A DNA stretch of 64,000 nt from Crotophaga sulcirostris (Eukaryota > Chordata > Aves > Cuculiformes > Crotophagidae), in NCBI GenBank assembly GCA_013397455.1, contig VYZB01000145.1, positions 862,843 through 926,842 on the forward strand, written 5' to 3'. Below the pieces are notes generated by a model. The model had not been told where the DNA came from. It saw only the letters and a program-made list of their open reading frames with translations, and made no database searches. This document shows, one piece after another, positions 1-13,200 of this stretch. Within the stretch, counting starts at the first letter, position 1; the number at the start of each line of letters is the position of its first letter. The translations under genes and the position numbers were made by a program.

Positions 1-2807
1 TCTGGTTGCTATAAAACATGTATATAACCGACAACTGATATTATCTACTGGTGAGATATTGTTCATACGTCTACAGCATGAAATTACCAGAAAAATCATG
101 CTGGTTATCAATCCACATGTGCTCAGTGCAGTTGGAGGGTTTTTAGAATGCCGTGTGTATCTTTTATCCTATCGCCGTAACCCCTCACCTCCCACCAGTT
201 CTCCAGACAAAATCCTCACTAAGTGATGTCCCCTTTGATGCACATATCAACACCTTTCACCTCTGATATTTTTCACCTGAAGGTGGACCGTGCTGTGATG
301 CTTGACTGACAGTGCTTGGGCACGAAGGCCTGTGTTCAGGGGAGGGACTCTCTTCCTCCTTCACATCACCTACCTGTGGGCTTGAGTCTTGCCATGAAGA
401 GAAGTCTTCCAGCCCCGAGGAGGTCAGCTGTGTGTGCATGGCAGATGCTTACAGGAGCCCCTTCTGCTCGTGCCGGGCTGACCAGATGCTTTGTGGCCAC
501 GTTCACCTGGCTCGGAGCCCAAACAAATACATCCTGCCTCTTCACAGGGTTTGCTTGTTCAGACGTGATGCCGCGCTCCGTAAACACGTGGCTGTTGGGT
601 TACTTGGAGTGTTCACAGGGCAGGTTGGTGTCTGCCTACAATATGTTCTATAGGCGCGTTCATGGCTGTGTTTACACTGTACTAAGCACAAAAAAGGAGT
701 AGCTTTAAGTAACTTAACCTAGCTGCCATAAGTACTGATAGTAGCTTTCTCTCAGCAGAAGGGAGCTGCTGGAGAGCTGCAGAAAGCATTCGAGGAGGAA
801 GGTGACTCCTGCCTGAGCTGAGCTCTGGGAGGTCCAGGCAACCTGTGCTTGTTCTCTTCAGGAAGGGTGTCCTCAGGCTCTTACCAGGCTTCTCAACAGG
901 CACGGCGGCGGTGGTGTGAGCTGCTCCTCTGCCAAATACAAACTGGACTGAAACTAAACATAAGATTTATCAGAGTTGCAGCTAATGAAAGGTGTATGTG
1001 GCTGCAGATTTTGCCTGGATGTAAATCAGGAGCTTTAGAAGTGAAAAAGCTGTGCTCTACACACGGAACTCTGTCTCAATCACTCACAGCTTCTCTTTTA
1101 ATGTTTCTAAGTGTGAAAGGGACCTATGCATTATTCAAATCAGTACATTGTCAGTTGTTTATTCTCCTTCATATAGGCTGTAAATGTTTAATAGTACTTC
1201 TAGAATACATGTAAGGTCTTTTTTTCTGGTTGTTTTTTTTTGGTTACTTGGTTGTTTTTTTTTTTCCCTGCCTCAGCTTCCTTTATCAATGTGGTTCAGA
1301 GAAGAGAGTGGAGATCAGAAATTGGTAGAATTACATTTGCAGACATTTGTCTTCAGAACAATTTTGTACCAGCAAATATAGCACACCAGATCTTCCTACA
1401 AGCTTTTGTAGGAATAGCTTGAATATTTATACAATCTGGGGGGAGGAAGATCCTCAGCATAAAGACCAAATTCTTTGCAGGTGGTAATTGGTGTGGTTCC
1501 AGTGACTTGCTTAATTTTTGTGGAACTGCTTGGATCTGGATCAGCAAGGTATTAGTTGAGTTGATTGCTATGAAATGCGTGGGTCGGTTAGTTAACCCTT
1601 CACCAGCTCAACCATGCTACAGAAAGGCAGACGCTCATTTTCTGAAGCATCTAAGTGTGGGTTTGAGCTCTTTGTCTAGCTTCTGTCCAGACCAGCTTGG
1701 CTACTTGCATAAAAGAATTGTGGCAGTATGTGAGGGTATGGCCAACATCACTTTGTCTCAATGTCATTTTACTTGTGCTTTTACATAATTTTTGTTTCAT
1801 GCCATGTTTAGTATTCTGCTAGGTCAGATGAGGTCAGGGGTCAGGGGTGTGCTTGATTTAATACAACTGGATGGTTTGCCTGTTTTTTTGTCTGTTCCTT
1901 TTGGTGTCCTGTCATTTGGATTTTATGTTTTTGCCTTTATTTCTTGAGACGACTTTTCTGGGTATCATTTTCTGTGCTGTGTTGGTCCTTTATGCTGGTA
2001 CAGATTGCATTTGTTCATCTAAAATGCCTGTCCTGCACAATTTCCATCATTTTTACGGTCTTACATTTTGTCATTTTCTGCTTGAGTTTGGTTGTGGTTT
2101 GTTATGTTTGACAGTTGTTTGTCGTACAGCTGTGAATAACCTCTTTGGCTTGCCTTAAAAACTTCCTTCTTTGCAGTTGCTGAGCAAAGTTAACTGAAAT
2201 ACTCTTTCTTCAAACAGAATTATTAGCATAGACAAAAGTGTGAGTGGCTGCATACTGCAACTGGGCAAACCATTTGTTCTGGCTTTATTCACATTCAGAG
2301 TGCAGATTTTTTGTGCAAATATAAATATTCTCTTTGTTGAAATATTTGTGTTTAGATCTTCATTGGGGAGTGACGGATTTTATTTCTAAGATGTGGAAGT
2401 TTTACAGATAAAACTGGAGCTTCCTCATCTAAGGTATGTCTGTGGAAAAGGAATACGGGTAACCTCACTCAAGCCCTTCTCCCCTCCAACCTAAAAATTC
2501 AGCTTAAACCATAAGCTTCCTCAGAAATGTGCCTCCCATGAGAAATTCTGAACTTTTCAATGTGGGCTAAATGTCTGACTCTGTACTACTAGAAACCTAA
2601 TTCAATTGTTTATATAACGAATTGTGTGGGCTCTGAGTTTTCGTTTTATGATCAGTTAGAAGACTCCCTGAGTTCTTAGTGTTTTCACTGGATATAGTGC
2701 AAAAACATAAAGCCTGAAGCAGGGCCAGTGCTCTGCCATTTGTGCTTGAATTTGAGGTGCGGGTTATGAGACTTGCAGGAAAGGAGTTGAGGGCTCAGGT
2801 TGGCTGT

Positions 2808-3405
2808 GATCCAGCAGTGTGCCATTGCAGCAAAGAATCCAGCAGCCTCCTGGGATGCCCGAGGGACAGTTTGAGGGAGATGGTCCTTCCCTCAGTGCTG
2901 GTGAGACACATCTGGAGTAGGATGTTCAGTCTGGGCTCACCGTTTGGAAGGCAGACATGGATGTACTGAAGCAAGTCCAGAGAAGAGCCATGAATGTGAT
3001 TAAGGGCTTGGAGGATGTGTCGTACATGGAGAGGCTGAGAGAGCTGGGACTGTGCAGCCCAGATAAGGGGCATCTTACCAATGTCTGCAAACAGGTGATG
3101 GGGACAGAGTGAAGAAAGCAGAGCCAGACTCTGCTCAGTGCTGCCCAGTGCAATGCAAGAGGCACTGGCACAAAGTGAAGCACAAAAAATTCCGCTTAAA
3201 CATTTGTAAAAGCATTTTCCATGAAGGAAAGTGAAGCCTTGGCACAGGTTTCCTAGAGAGGTTATGAAGTCTCTGTCCTTGGAGATACTCAAAACCAGAC
3301 TGGGCACAGTTCTGGGCACCCCACTGCAGGTGACCCTGCTCTGAGGGAGGGCTTGGACCAGCTGCTCCCCAGAGGTCCCAGCCCAGCCCCGCTGCCATCC
3401 TGCGA
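2808..3405 (+). mobile_element. Old CR1 LINE fragment, 3' part
   Basis: The stretch follows the order of the CR1 ORF2 end and 3'UTR in sense orientation: CCAGCAGTGTGCC, then GTGCTGGTGAGACACATCTGG, then a TCCAGAGAAGAGCC segment, GAGAGGCTGAGAGAGCTGGG, and finally CTTGGAGATACTCAAAACC and GACCCTGCTCTGAGGGAGGG. It is heavily diverged, with internal sequence that no longer fits, so it is an old copy. The boundaries are approximate. The 219-codon minus-strand ORF here is an antisense shadow of this repeat. Confidence 0.8.
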
Positions 3406-6400
3406 ACGGGATCTTGGGCCACACCACTTGCTGTCCACATCCCCTGGTCCACACTGGCTGAGGCTGGAATGCTGGAAATCTGAAGACTGATTTTTGTAGA
3501 GAGCAGTTCTCTAGAGACTGGTGGCAAACTGCCAGAATAATAAGGAAAGAGTTGGGACAAAATTTTATTGCAATAGGTAAGCTGGCTGAGCCTTAATGAA
3601 AAACTATGCTGATGCAGTTTAGCTTTTTACTGAGACATGCAGAGCATTTTTTAGTTGTTTTCTGAGTATTTTTACCAAAATGAATTACAGCACAATATTG
3701 TTTCTCTTCAGAGAGAGGATGGATTTAGGACTGAGTTGCAGATTATGTGTTCATGAGAATAAGGGTCATAAGGTGTGGAGAGTTAAGCTGAGGTCTCGTT
3801 GTCATGAAGTTTTGGTTCCTTGTTCTTGACTCAAGTGTTTTTTAGAGGATTGAAGTGCTGGTTACAGACTTTGAAGAAAAAGAAATACACTGTCAACTGT
3901 CAAAATTATACGGGCAAATCCTCACTGGGGTAAAATGTTATTAGAAGGTACTTACTGAAGAAAAGGCAGAGTCAAAGCTAACCCAATGACTGAATTACTT
4001 AGGATAGAAGGAACCGGAGAGGGAAACAGACATTTACAGTTTTACAAGCTTTAGTATTTTGGATTATATCTTTTTAACAGCAGGCAGTAGCATTGATATA
4101 AAATAAATAAATGCAGATACCATGAAAGCATCATGGATTGAAACAAAAAAAAAAACCCAAACCTTGTATTCTGCATGTGGGAAGGATTGAAGTCTCTCAG
4201 TCACGTGTTACTCATCTCACTTTGCAGTTTTGTTACAAAACTGAGAAAGAAAAAAAAGGCAAACTATTTGGAAACCTTAAATTTCCCTAATTTCCATGAA
4301 GTGCTGGGTAGGTTATTAAAGATAAAAACAAAATTGTAAGGACACGGATAGAATGTATACATGCTAATTTTACTCCTCAAAAAGCTATGTTTTATTAGCA
4401 ATATGGAGGTAGTACTTCCACTGTCTACAAAAGTTAATGAAGTTTTAAATCTGTAGTTTCTGTAGATTATACAGATCTTTTCTGAGTGTTTAAATACAAG
4501 GTACTAAATTGCTAGTATGTTACTACTAATAGTATACTAGTATACTGTAGTGTATTATTATTATTGTTACTGCTGTTGTAATAGATTTTAAGTCACACAT
4601 ATAATTTTTCTTAATATTGAATTTGCATAACTAACTAGAAATTTCTTGTAAGTGGAAATTAGTCATAAATTATAATTTTCATTCTATAAGAAGTCTAAAT
4701 GATAGTAGCCTGATCTTGGCCACTAGATAGGGAGAAAAAAAAAGGACAGGTCTGTGTGTGCCAGACTCTGCCTTGGGTACTTGAGAGTGGTTTAATCAAT
4801 ATGGCCCACGCGTCCATGAGACATAATTTGGACTCTTTAGACTGCAAATTAGAGCTTTACTGTTGTCCAGCTTTATGGAGGGATTCCCTCCCTGCACACC
4901 CCAGCCAGACCGACTGTGCCTGGGAGGGAACACCCCTGATGTGCTGGTTCACGGGGACAGATAGAAGTACAGGTAGAGTAACAGGGACGGCATCACGGTG
5001 TAACTCCATGAAGTTCTGTCTGGGTGTGCTGATGTGTTTATTTCAGTTGCAAAAACATGTGTAAAGAATATGCCAGGCTCTGGCCCACACAGATGTCAAT
5101 TAGCCATACCCAGAGAAGTCAATTAACAATTAACAGACAGTTGAGGCTTTCTCCTGCAGTGCTTGGGAAAGCTCAATGAGTGGGACGTTGTCTCCTGGCT
5201 TCCCTAGCCCCTGCCTCTGGCTGAGGGAGAGCCAGTCGTAGCATCTCCATTTGATTACTGAGATCCAGCTGGGATAAGCTCTCAAGCAGGAGACTTTCAT
5301 GGGCTGCCTAGAGCTATCCAGGGCAGCTCAACATTTTGGGTTGGGAGCCAAGGAACCCCCAGCCAGAGGAGCTCCTCAAGCCTATCTGTAGCCCGTTGGG
5401 ATGATCAGCTGCAGGCAGCACCAGAGCCTCCAGACAGGGCTCCTCGGAGCCGTAGGCACAGGGGGATTTTTTCATTCTGTTGCTGATTCTGTGTGACTTT
5501 TAAAGGCTTTTTATATTTTATGTTTTTATATCTGTGTCTGTTTTATTACTCATTTTATATTCTCGCTCTAATTGAAGACACAGGACTTGACAGGATTCAG
5601 AGCTGCAAAAACCGGCCTGGAAGCAATAAAAACGACTTTTTTTTTTATTTCACTGATTAACACTTGTGTTGTTCCACTTCTATACCAACTTGGCAGTTCT
5701 CCTGCATGATGTACATCTGTATGGTAAATCCAAGTGTCTGCCCTGAGAGCCTCTCCTGGAAAGGCAACACAGGAGCAGTTCAGTCAGCGAGGAGGTGGTC
5801 GCTATCAAGCCCTGCTTCTGCAAAGAGGCCGTGACGCCTCGTTCTGTAGAGAGGGCACTGAGATATTGCAGCCTCTCTTTGGGACACAAAGGGAGGAAGT
5901 GTTCTATTCCTAGCCCACAAATAATACCCGTTTCCTGTGAACTAGAAAAACATGTTTGCTTTCTGTTTTATTCAGATTTTCCTTGGGGACGGGGAATAAA
6001 AAAACAACCGTACCATCACCACCACACAGTGTCTGGTGGTACCACAATTACATTGCAAACTCTTTTAAACTGCCTCTCTGCCCATAGCAGAACCCTGATT
6101 TTCACAAGTTGTGGCCATTCCCACCTAGAGATCATTGGACTTTTTGGCTCAATTTGGAATGCAAAAATAGTTTTACACTTCAACACATTCCTGAGAGAAT
6201 AAAATATTTTCAACTCAGGCAAATATATTTAAAAGGGCAGCATGAAAATAATGATTGCTAGGATCAGGGTGACAGGAGAGCATCCTAATCATTATCATTG
6301 CATGCCCAGGCCAGAAAGCAGGAGTGTGACCTAAGTTCCACCCTCTCCAAGAGGCAGGCCTTGGGCCATCTAGTGTGTCAGATGGTTTCATTCTTTTCTG

Positions 6401-6962
6401 TAGAATTTCCCAGGAATGATACTTAAGAAATTATATATAACTGTTACTGACCTATAATTCTTGATGCCTGCATTCATAGAATGAATTAATTGATTTCTGG
6501 ACTGCTCATATTTGGGGGAGTGTCACAAATCTACCTGTCTTACTTCAATTTTAAAATTTTTCTTGTGTCTCTGATCCACCAGAAAAGTTTACAAAATCCC
6601 ATGTAGCCATGCCGTTAAATCACTGAATAGGCTAAAGGTACGTCATTCCGGCAGGTGACAGCATTATGTTTTGTGCAAAATAGATATGGCTCTCTTCTAG
6701 ACATTTTCATATAAATAACTATTACCTGTTGCTAAATCCAGCTGATCTTTGTCACTTTGCTTTGCTCTCTGGGGATCTGCTAGCACAAACAAAGCAAATG
6801 GTAAGGGGCAGTGCCTGCTTCTCGTGGGAGTTAGTGCATCCTCAGATACTCACCTAGGGATGAGCGAGGCTGCCCAGGACAAAATGGTAATTTAAAGCAG
6901 CATTCCAATGATCCGAAATGAATGCCTGAATGCTGAGGGGCAGGTGAATTTTACTTCTAGTA

Positions 6963-7042
6963 TATCACAGTATCACAGTATTACAAGGTTGGAAAGGACC
7001 TTTGAGATCATCGAGTCCAACCTATAACCCAGCACTAACACT
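6963..7042 (-). mobile_element. CR1 LINE 3' tail
   Basis: The + strand reads TATCACAGTATCACAGTATTAC, then the core AAGGTTGGAAAGGACC, GAGATCATCGAGTCCAACC and TATAACCCAGCAC. This is the reverse complement of the CR1 3' end and its short terminal repeats. Only about 80 bp remain, as is typical for strongly 5'-truncated copies. Confidence 0.85.
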
Positions 7043-9365
7043 ATATAACATATCCAGTATCTTACAATGCATGGTGTCGTGTTTCACACTATAAAAAGGT
7101 CTTTTCTGGGTAATGTGACTGTAAGAGCCTGTTAGTATTTGTGCAGATGCAGGTATGAACCTGCTTTCCTAAGCAGAGTACTGGGCTCAGAGACTCAGCA
7201 TCTGCAGTCATGGCTGTTCTAATGTATTCCTGCAGGCAGATGATCTAACATCTATAATTAATACTGTTTGATAAGCCCCATTGAAGGGCTTCTTTCTACT
7301 TATTTATAATTTTGCCAAATATGACCAAATAAAGCTGAAATTGTTTTTGCTTTTAGCTAGCTCTTTTTTATTTGAGCCAAAAAAAGGGTTTCTTCTTTCC
7401 CCCAAAATGAAAAAGTATTGTTTTGTCCATATTACAGAAGTCTTGCAATTTTGTTTTTTTGAATGCCCAAGAATCTGTATGCTCTGGGGTAGGGTTGCTC
7501 TATGGTCCCTAGGCTTTATAAAGGCTCATTTTACAACTTTTTTTTTTTTTCTTGGAAATACTGTCTCCTGCACAAATAAGCTTTGTTACTACTGTAGAGT
7601 GTTTCATGTTCATCCTAGAAATGAGACGATCTTTCTAAGCCAATGAGTGCTTCAGGAAGAGAATCAAAACCTTGAACCTGTTTCAGTCTTCTGTGCAAGG
7701 CAGTATGGTGAGCCAAGGACAGGCCTGCTTGTTATTATGGGTTTCCATGAGCGTTTCTTCTGGAGCTAAATATTAGCTATCATCATTTATGCAGCTATTT
7801 TCAATTTTACAGACAGACAGGGTCTGCATGTGCATCTGCCGTTGAAAATCAGGCTCCGTGGGACATCCTTGTGTTCCTCTCCATCCTTTTGGTACCCTGG
7901 TTTGTTGTTCACAGAAGCACATCCCTATGTGGCAAACATAGATAATGCTCACTAGGAAAAGTAATAAGAATAAGGTATTTAATGTATTTCTAGCCTTCTT
8001 TAATGTGTTGTAGCTGTGAACGCAAGGCAGAACGTAACAGTGTATGACCAGGCTACTTTGGGAATGGTCTGTAAAATGCAGTTAAAATAGTTTCAAGATA
8101 TTTATGCAGTGCATAAGTCACGTGAATACAGGTTTATCACAATCAGTAGGAATGCTGGATTTTCATATCACACATTCGCTGCTTAGGATGATTAGCAGGA
8201 AATTTAATTTGCAGTAATTAGCCTTAGGGGAGCAAGAAATTAACTTGATGGGTAAATTTCACGTTTTACTGTGTACCATACCAACATGGAAAAATTTGAG
8301 TTAAAGCCTGAGCTGAGTCCTATGCCAATACACTGGACTTCAGTCTTTCTAAATTCAATTAAAAGGCTGTAGAAAATTAATGTATGTATGGTGAGTGGGT
8401 GGGGTTCTTTAGGAGCTAGAGTTGTAGAATAATTGTTCTGCATACTCATTGAATTGTCAACCACTTCCAGAGAGTGTGGTATATTTTTGTACATTAAATT
8501 ACATTAATACCTAATAGTACAGCAAAAGCCTTAACAAGTTCTAATTTTCTATCTGTATATTTTCATTATGTAATGTGCGTTGTGACTGCACATGCAATAT
8601 TCCATATCGTAACATACAGAGCAGAAGCAGTTGTCACAGAACTACTGTGAAAATGCCATACTTTTTAATTTAAAACATCCACTTGCAAATCCATTTTTAG
8701 GGCCAGGAGCCTTTGTTCATATACTGGCAAAATTCGTATGAAAATAATTTATTTAGAAATTACTCTCAAAACTATACAGCAAGTGAGGGAGGCATGACTC
8801 GCCCTCCTAATAGATAAATAAGAATGAGGACCTACCCAGCCCTATTCCTGCCTGTTGATGGGGACTTTTCCATCTCAGTCTTCCAAAGCACGGCTTGGAT
8901 CACATGGTGTTTACCCTGTGTAAAATGGAGACAATTTTCATGTATCCACCACTCAGAATTACAGTGGATTGATTAACACATGCAAAGCAGTGAATCGTTC
9001 GGTGTGGAAGTATTGCTCTATTATAAACTGAAGTGCTCTGTCAAACGAGGCTTGTGGCTGCATCCAAATTTATCTGTAAAAAAAGGAGACGGAAAACATC
9101 GGTTTCATATGAGATAATTGCTTTTGATGTCAGTGCTTCTGCTGGTTTGTGCATCTGCAATACTGCCAGAAGCTTACTATTACTATTATGTATTTGAAAT
9201 GAGACCTTGTAGTACTTACCTGAAATGGCTGTTGAAGTGGGAGCTGTTCCTTCGGTGGGAGTTGTGCCCGAGTAAGAATTGGGTAACGTGGGTTCCTAAT
9301 TTGGGGTTTAAGTGGTGCGTGTGAGCCAGCTCAGACTCTCCAGCCTATGGTATAAATAGTCCTGG

Positions 9366-9444
9366 TCTAAAGAGACGTCACAGATAGACCTGTGCGTAGT
9401 CACAACGTGACTACGCACAGGTCTATCTGTGACGTCTCTTTAGA
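9366..9444. repeat. 79-bp near-perfect palindrome (38-bp arms, 3-bp loop)
   Basis: The left arm is 9366-9403, the loop AAC 9404-9406 and the right arm 9407-9444. The arms are perfect reverse complements, starting TCTAAAGAGACGTCAC and turning at GTAGTCAC-AAC-GTGACTAC. Each arm carries a GACGTCAC/GTGACGTC site, which resembles half of a CRE/ATF element. A TATAAATA lies just upstream (9351-9358) and an AT-rich run just downstream (9449-9480). I see no target-site duplication. It may be a genuine hairpin locus, a template-switch product or an assembly/read fold-back artefact. Confidence 0.95.
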
Positions 9445-9553
9445 GATGTCATATATATAACAATATATATAACATATATTGTATTGCACTCTCAGTCCTT
9501 CTTCAAGCCCCAGGACTTTGTTTTCTCAGCAGTAGCCCTTCTGTTGAATCAGG

Positions 9554-9588
9554 AGTGTGTGTGCATGTGTGTGTGTGGATGTATGTGT
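9554..9588 (+). repeat. GT-type microsatellite
   Basis: An interrupted (GT)n run of about 35 bp with GTGTGTGTGCATGTGTGTGT and further TGTATGTG units. Confidence 0.8.
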
Positions 9589-10059
9589 AAATATACAGGT
9601 GCCTCCACACAGATCAACACACAACACCCTACAGTAATGTGCTTTGCCTTTTTGAGCGTACGACTGTATTTCTGTAAATGCTTACCACTTGTATTTATAC
9701 ACTTAGGAGTAATAGCCGACTTTCAGCCATCATTGACACCATGTGGCTTTCCATATAATGATTACTTTGGGACAAAAAACCTTGCAGATGGTTTTGAGAG
9801 GGACTCTAACTCACCATCAATGTAAAAATATTAAATTAGATGAGCCCCCTCCCTCTGAATGGAGTGAGCCATTTTCATTGATTTCAGCGGGAGCAGGCAC
9901 AACTTCATTTCTGCAGCAGGACAAGACAACGTGTATTGTATTTGGTAAATGAAAGTTGGATTTAATTGCACTTAAAATTATTCATGTTTTGTTAGCAAAT
10001 GGTTTGAGATTTTATAACGTAGAGCACTTGCTGAATTCTGCTTTGTATTTTCCTCACAG

Positions 10060-10232
10060 CGATTGGAAGGACCCTCATTCCTCGTTATTTTAGCACTGTC
10101 TTTGAAGGAGGTGTAACAGACCTGTATTACATTCTCAAGCACTCAAAAGAGTCATACCACAACTCATCCATCACAGTGGACTGTGATCAATGCACCATGG
10201 TCACTCAGCATGGAAAACCCATGTTTACCAAG
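10060..10232 (+). CDS. LDB2: LDB2 coding exon (exon 3 by inference), residues 79-136
   Basis: The acceptor is TTTTCCTCACAG ending at 10059 and the donor is AAG|GTAACA at 10232/10233. The exon opens with CG, the last two bases of a split Thr codon (residue 79), followed by 57 full codons. The translation starts [17 protein letters not shown] and ends GKPMFTK, which is the core of the LDB self-association domain that drives dimerisation of LDB/CLIM/Chip proteins. The exon is 173 nt and ends in phase 0. I call it exon 3 because 78 residues are missing upstream and the family usually encodes these in two exons; that numbering is inferred. Confidence 0.96.
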
Positions 10233-13200
10233 GTAACAGGGAAGACTCAGTAAAGCACGTTGTTGGTTTGGGTTTTTTATTGTTTGGGTTTTTTTTTTTT
10301 TCTTTTTCAGGGTGCATAAGGGTGAAAAATATTGGCTGTTGCATTTTTCTGGTAGACTGAGATTATTTCTAATACCAAAAACCCTTGAAGCCATTTAATT
10401 ACTATTTTCTATATTCATTACGTGACTGGAAAATTCTGTGGGCATCCTCTGCAATTCTCCCAGAAAGATTGCAAGAGAAGCACATAATGCCAGGTTGCCA
10501 GAACAATAAGTTGGATGTGAATTAAATTCAACCTGTCCATCTCCTTTTCTCTGGGCTTGATTTTAAAGAAACAATGAGATTTCACATTGCTGGTACCTAC
10601 CACTTGGGATGGGATGCTTTAAGTTTGATACTTACCCAGTCCAAGGACTATAAATCTCTAGGAAAATAGTGACTGAATACAGTAGGATGCCAATCCAAAG
10701 GGCAGTGAAGTCGATGGAAGAAGTCAATTGATTTAAACATGCTTTGGATCAGGCAGGCAGTAAGTATTCAATATTTGTAAGTGATAGTGAATTATCTTCA
10801 TGTATCAGTCACTTCTAGTCCTGTAATTAAACTGAGTGCCATGTGTTTATAAAAAACAGTACCGAAAATGTAGAAAATACAAATTAAACCAAAAATGTTC
10901 TTATATTAAAAAAATCAGTTAACTGATTTTCCAAATGGAAAGGTACCCTCTCATAAATTGACAGGAGGTGATGATTTTCCATCTTGTACCTGTTCATCTG
11001 TATGAATTTTAACCTTTGCACGGGGAAAAACATGAAAGGAGAAGGGGTAGCAGGAGGAGATTGCCCATGCACGTTGCCCTTGGCCGGCAGGACTGCAGAG
11101 GTTTCAGGGTAAGACAAAGCAGTAGCTGTTGGCAGGCTCCTGACCAGGGCCCAGATGCCTTACCCTGTTCTAGCATGTATGTGAGACCCATCCCTTCGCA
11201 GTGCCTTCCTTGCCTTCTTCATGGATCTTGGAGTGGGGCTCCAAGGAGAGGGAGAGGAGGTTGCTGGTGAGCAGATCAGTGATGAGCTGGGAGGTGCGTG
11301 TTTAACGGTGTGGATGTTCCAGCTCTCCCACTCCAGCCCCCTGTGACTAAACACAGCCAGAGAGAGATGCAGAGACCAGATATTCCGCGGTGCAGTGGTG
11401 CCTGCTGGCCACGTGCTCAGGACCTGACGAAGGTCTGCAGTGGCTGCTTATCTGTGGGGCTCCCTAAAGCCATTTCTGTGTCATTTCCCTTTGTGATAGT
11501 TTTAATGCTATAGCAAGTAAGAGAGTTTATTTTACTGAATCAGTACATACGACACAGTATCACAGTATCACAAGGTGACCTCAGAGATCATCGAGTCCAA
11601 CCTATAACCCAACACCAACACCAACACGCTTCTCTCAACTTAATTGGTTTATTTTTACTTATGATGGTGGCACATCGCAGTGTTGCTCCCTTGGAAAGGA
11701 GGCTGGTATCCAGCAGGTCAGAGAGAGGACAGCGGCAGACACCTGGCCAGGTGCACACCCCATGCAAGGTGGGCCATAGACAATGTCCCATAGCTCCATC
11801 CTCAGCCTCTGTGGCTGCACTGCAGCCCTGGCAGCACTCTCACAGATTCCTCTACAAACCTCTCTATCCCGGTAGAAAAGTTCAGCTGGGGTATGATTTG
11901 GATTATAGGAGAAGAATTAAGGGTTTCTAATGGCTGTATCTTTAAAATATGGCTGCGTTAGCAATATCAAATGTAAAATAAAACACAGTAGTCTGTGGAA
12001 TAAGGGAGGAAATAATATATTACCCTCTCAGGAATACGTTAGGGCCAAATGTTGTCTCAGCTGTGCACGTGTGACTTCTAGCAGAGTCACTGAGGGCACA
12101 CATCTACCCAGGGTTAAACTCCTAAGGCTCACAGCTCTGGTGGTGGAGCACAGCAGATCCCCCATAATAAGCAGTGCTCCAATGGACTGCAGACCTGCTT
12201 AGAGCGTGTCTGAATCTGACCCAGAGAAACTACCACAAAAGTGGGTTTTTTTAATGCAAAAATACAACCTAACTGTATTTGTTAACAGCTGTTTCAGTTT
12301 CACAAGCAAGTTGTAAGCTACAAATTCACTGATTTCTAATATAATGGGCTAAAGGAGTTTTCATCATGGATTGAATCAGGAATTCACAGCTGTATTTTAG
12401 TGATTTCAGCATTTTTCTAGTCAGAGGAACTCAGTACGTACTGCAGTATTGGTTGAATATATAAAATGGCATTTCTAGTTTTCTTCCAAACAAACATGGC
12501 TAGAACATGCCTAACAGGAAGAACATGAATAGTCCAGCCTGTCTTAGGAGGACAAGAGGTCCTTGTAAAATGTCCCACACTTAACAATTGCTTTGTGAAA
12601 ATATAAATAAATACCATAAAGAATTTAATACATTTCAATGGGATGAATTAAATGTGGTAAAAGAGACTGAAGCCCTGACTACCAGGTTTGTTTACCTGGA
12701 AGGTGCTTCATTTTTTTCTCCAAGTAAGGGAAAGCTTTAGGAGTTCTCCCGAGTCTCTGCTCTCACCGTGTTTACTGACGCTCCAGATTTAGGTGTAGGT
12801 GAGCTGTTTTTCTGCAGTTAGTGATGTTTGTCTTTCCTGATAGATTTGGAGAGGTGAGCTTTGCCTGGGGCACCAGAGCAGTGTGCACCCCGTGGTGGAA
12901 GCCTTCTCTTCCTGCACCCAACAGTGGGGCCATCACCTGGATCTGATAGGTGAAGCCCTTGAAACTCAGTGATTTTAATCCTTACTAACAATCTCAGGCA
13001 TTTCCCAGCCTCGTACAAGCTTTAGGTTGCTTTACAGGCACAGGGTCAGGCTGGAGAAATGGTGATTAATAAAAGAGTTTTAAAAGGTGCCTGGTTTGGG
13101 GGCAGCGAGGCTCTGCACAATAAGGCACAGGAGCAAAGTTGGTTTTCATCAGCGCGAGCAGTTGAAATTCCTACAATTAATAAGTGCAGTGAAGGGGTTA

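Larger units (their letters stand above)
1..10059 (+). other. LDB2: 3' part of the LDB2 intron upstream of exon 10060 (intron 2 by inference)
   Basis: No LDB2 exon is visible here; I looked for the family segment with the DNLWWDAF motif and did not find it. The stretch contains an old CR1 (about 2808-3405), a CR1 tail (6963-7042), a 79-bp near-perfect palindrome (9366-9444) and a GT repeat (9554-9588). The block near 8150-8240 has TAAT-type homeodomain motifs. ORFs here are short and lack family features. Otherwise I see nothing specific. Confidence 0.85.

Noticed and set aside
2795..3454. 219-codon minus-strand ORF
   Set aside because: It lies antisense over an old CR1 fragment and has no domain; it is a shadow of the repeat.
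5627..5633. AATAAA near 5.6 kb as the 3' end of another gene
   Set aside because: No coding sequence precedes it on the + strand; such hexamers are common in AT-rich introns.
9118..9324. 68-codon ORF with a signal-peptide-like start
   Set aside because: The hydrophobic start is followed by a Tyr run and nothing recognisable; there is no splice or poly(A) context.
9351..9358. TATAAATA just before the palindrome as a promoter
   Set aside because: A lone TATA-like octamer in AT-rich intron DNA is expected by chance, and no exon or start-site context supports it.
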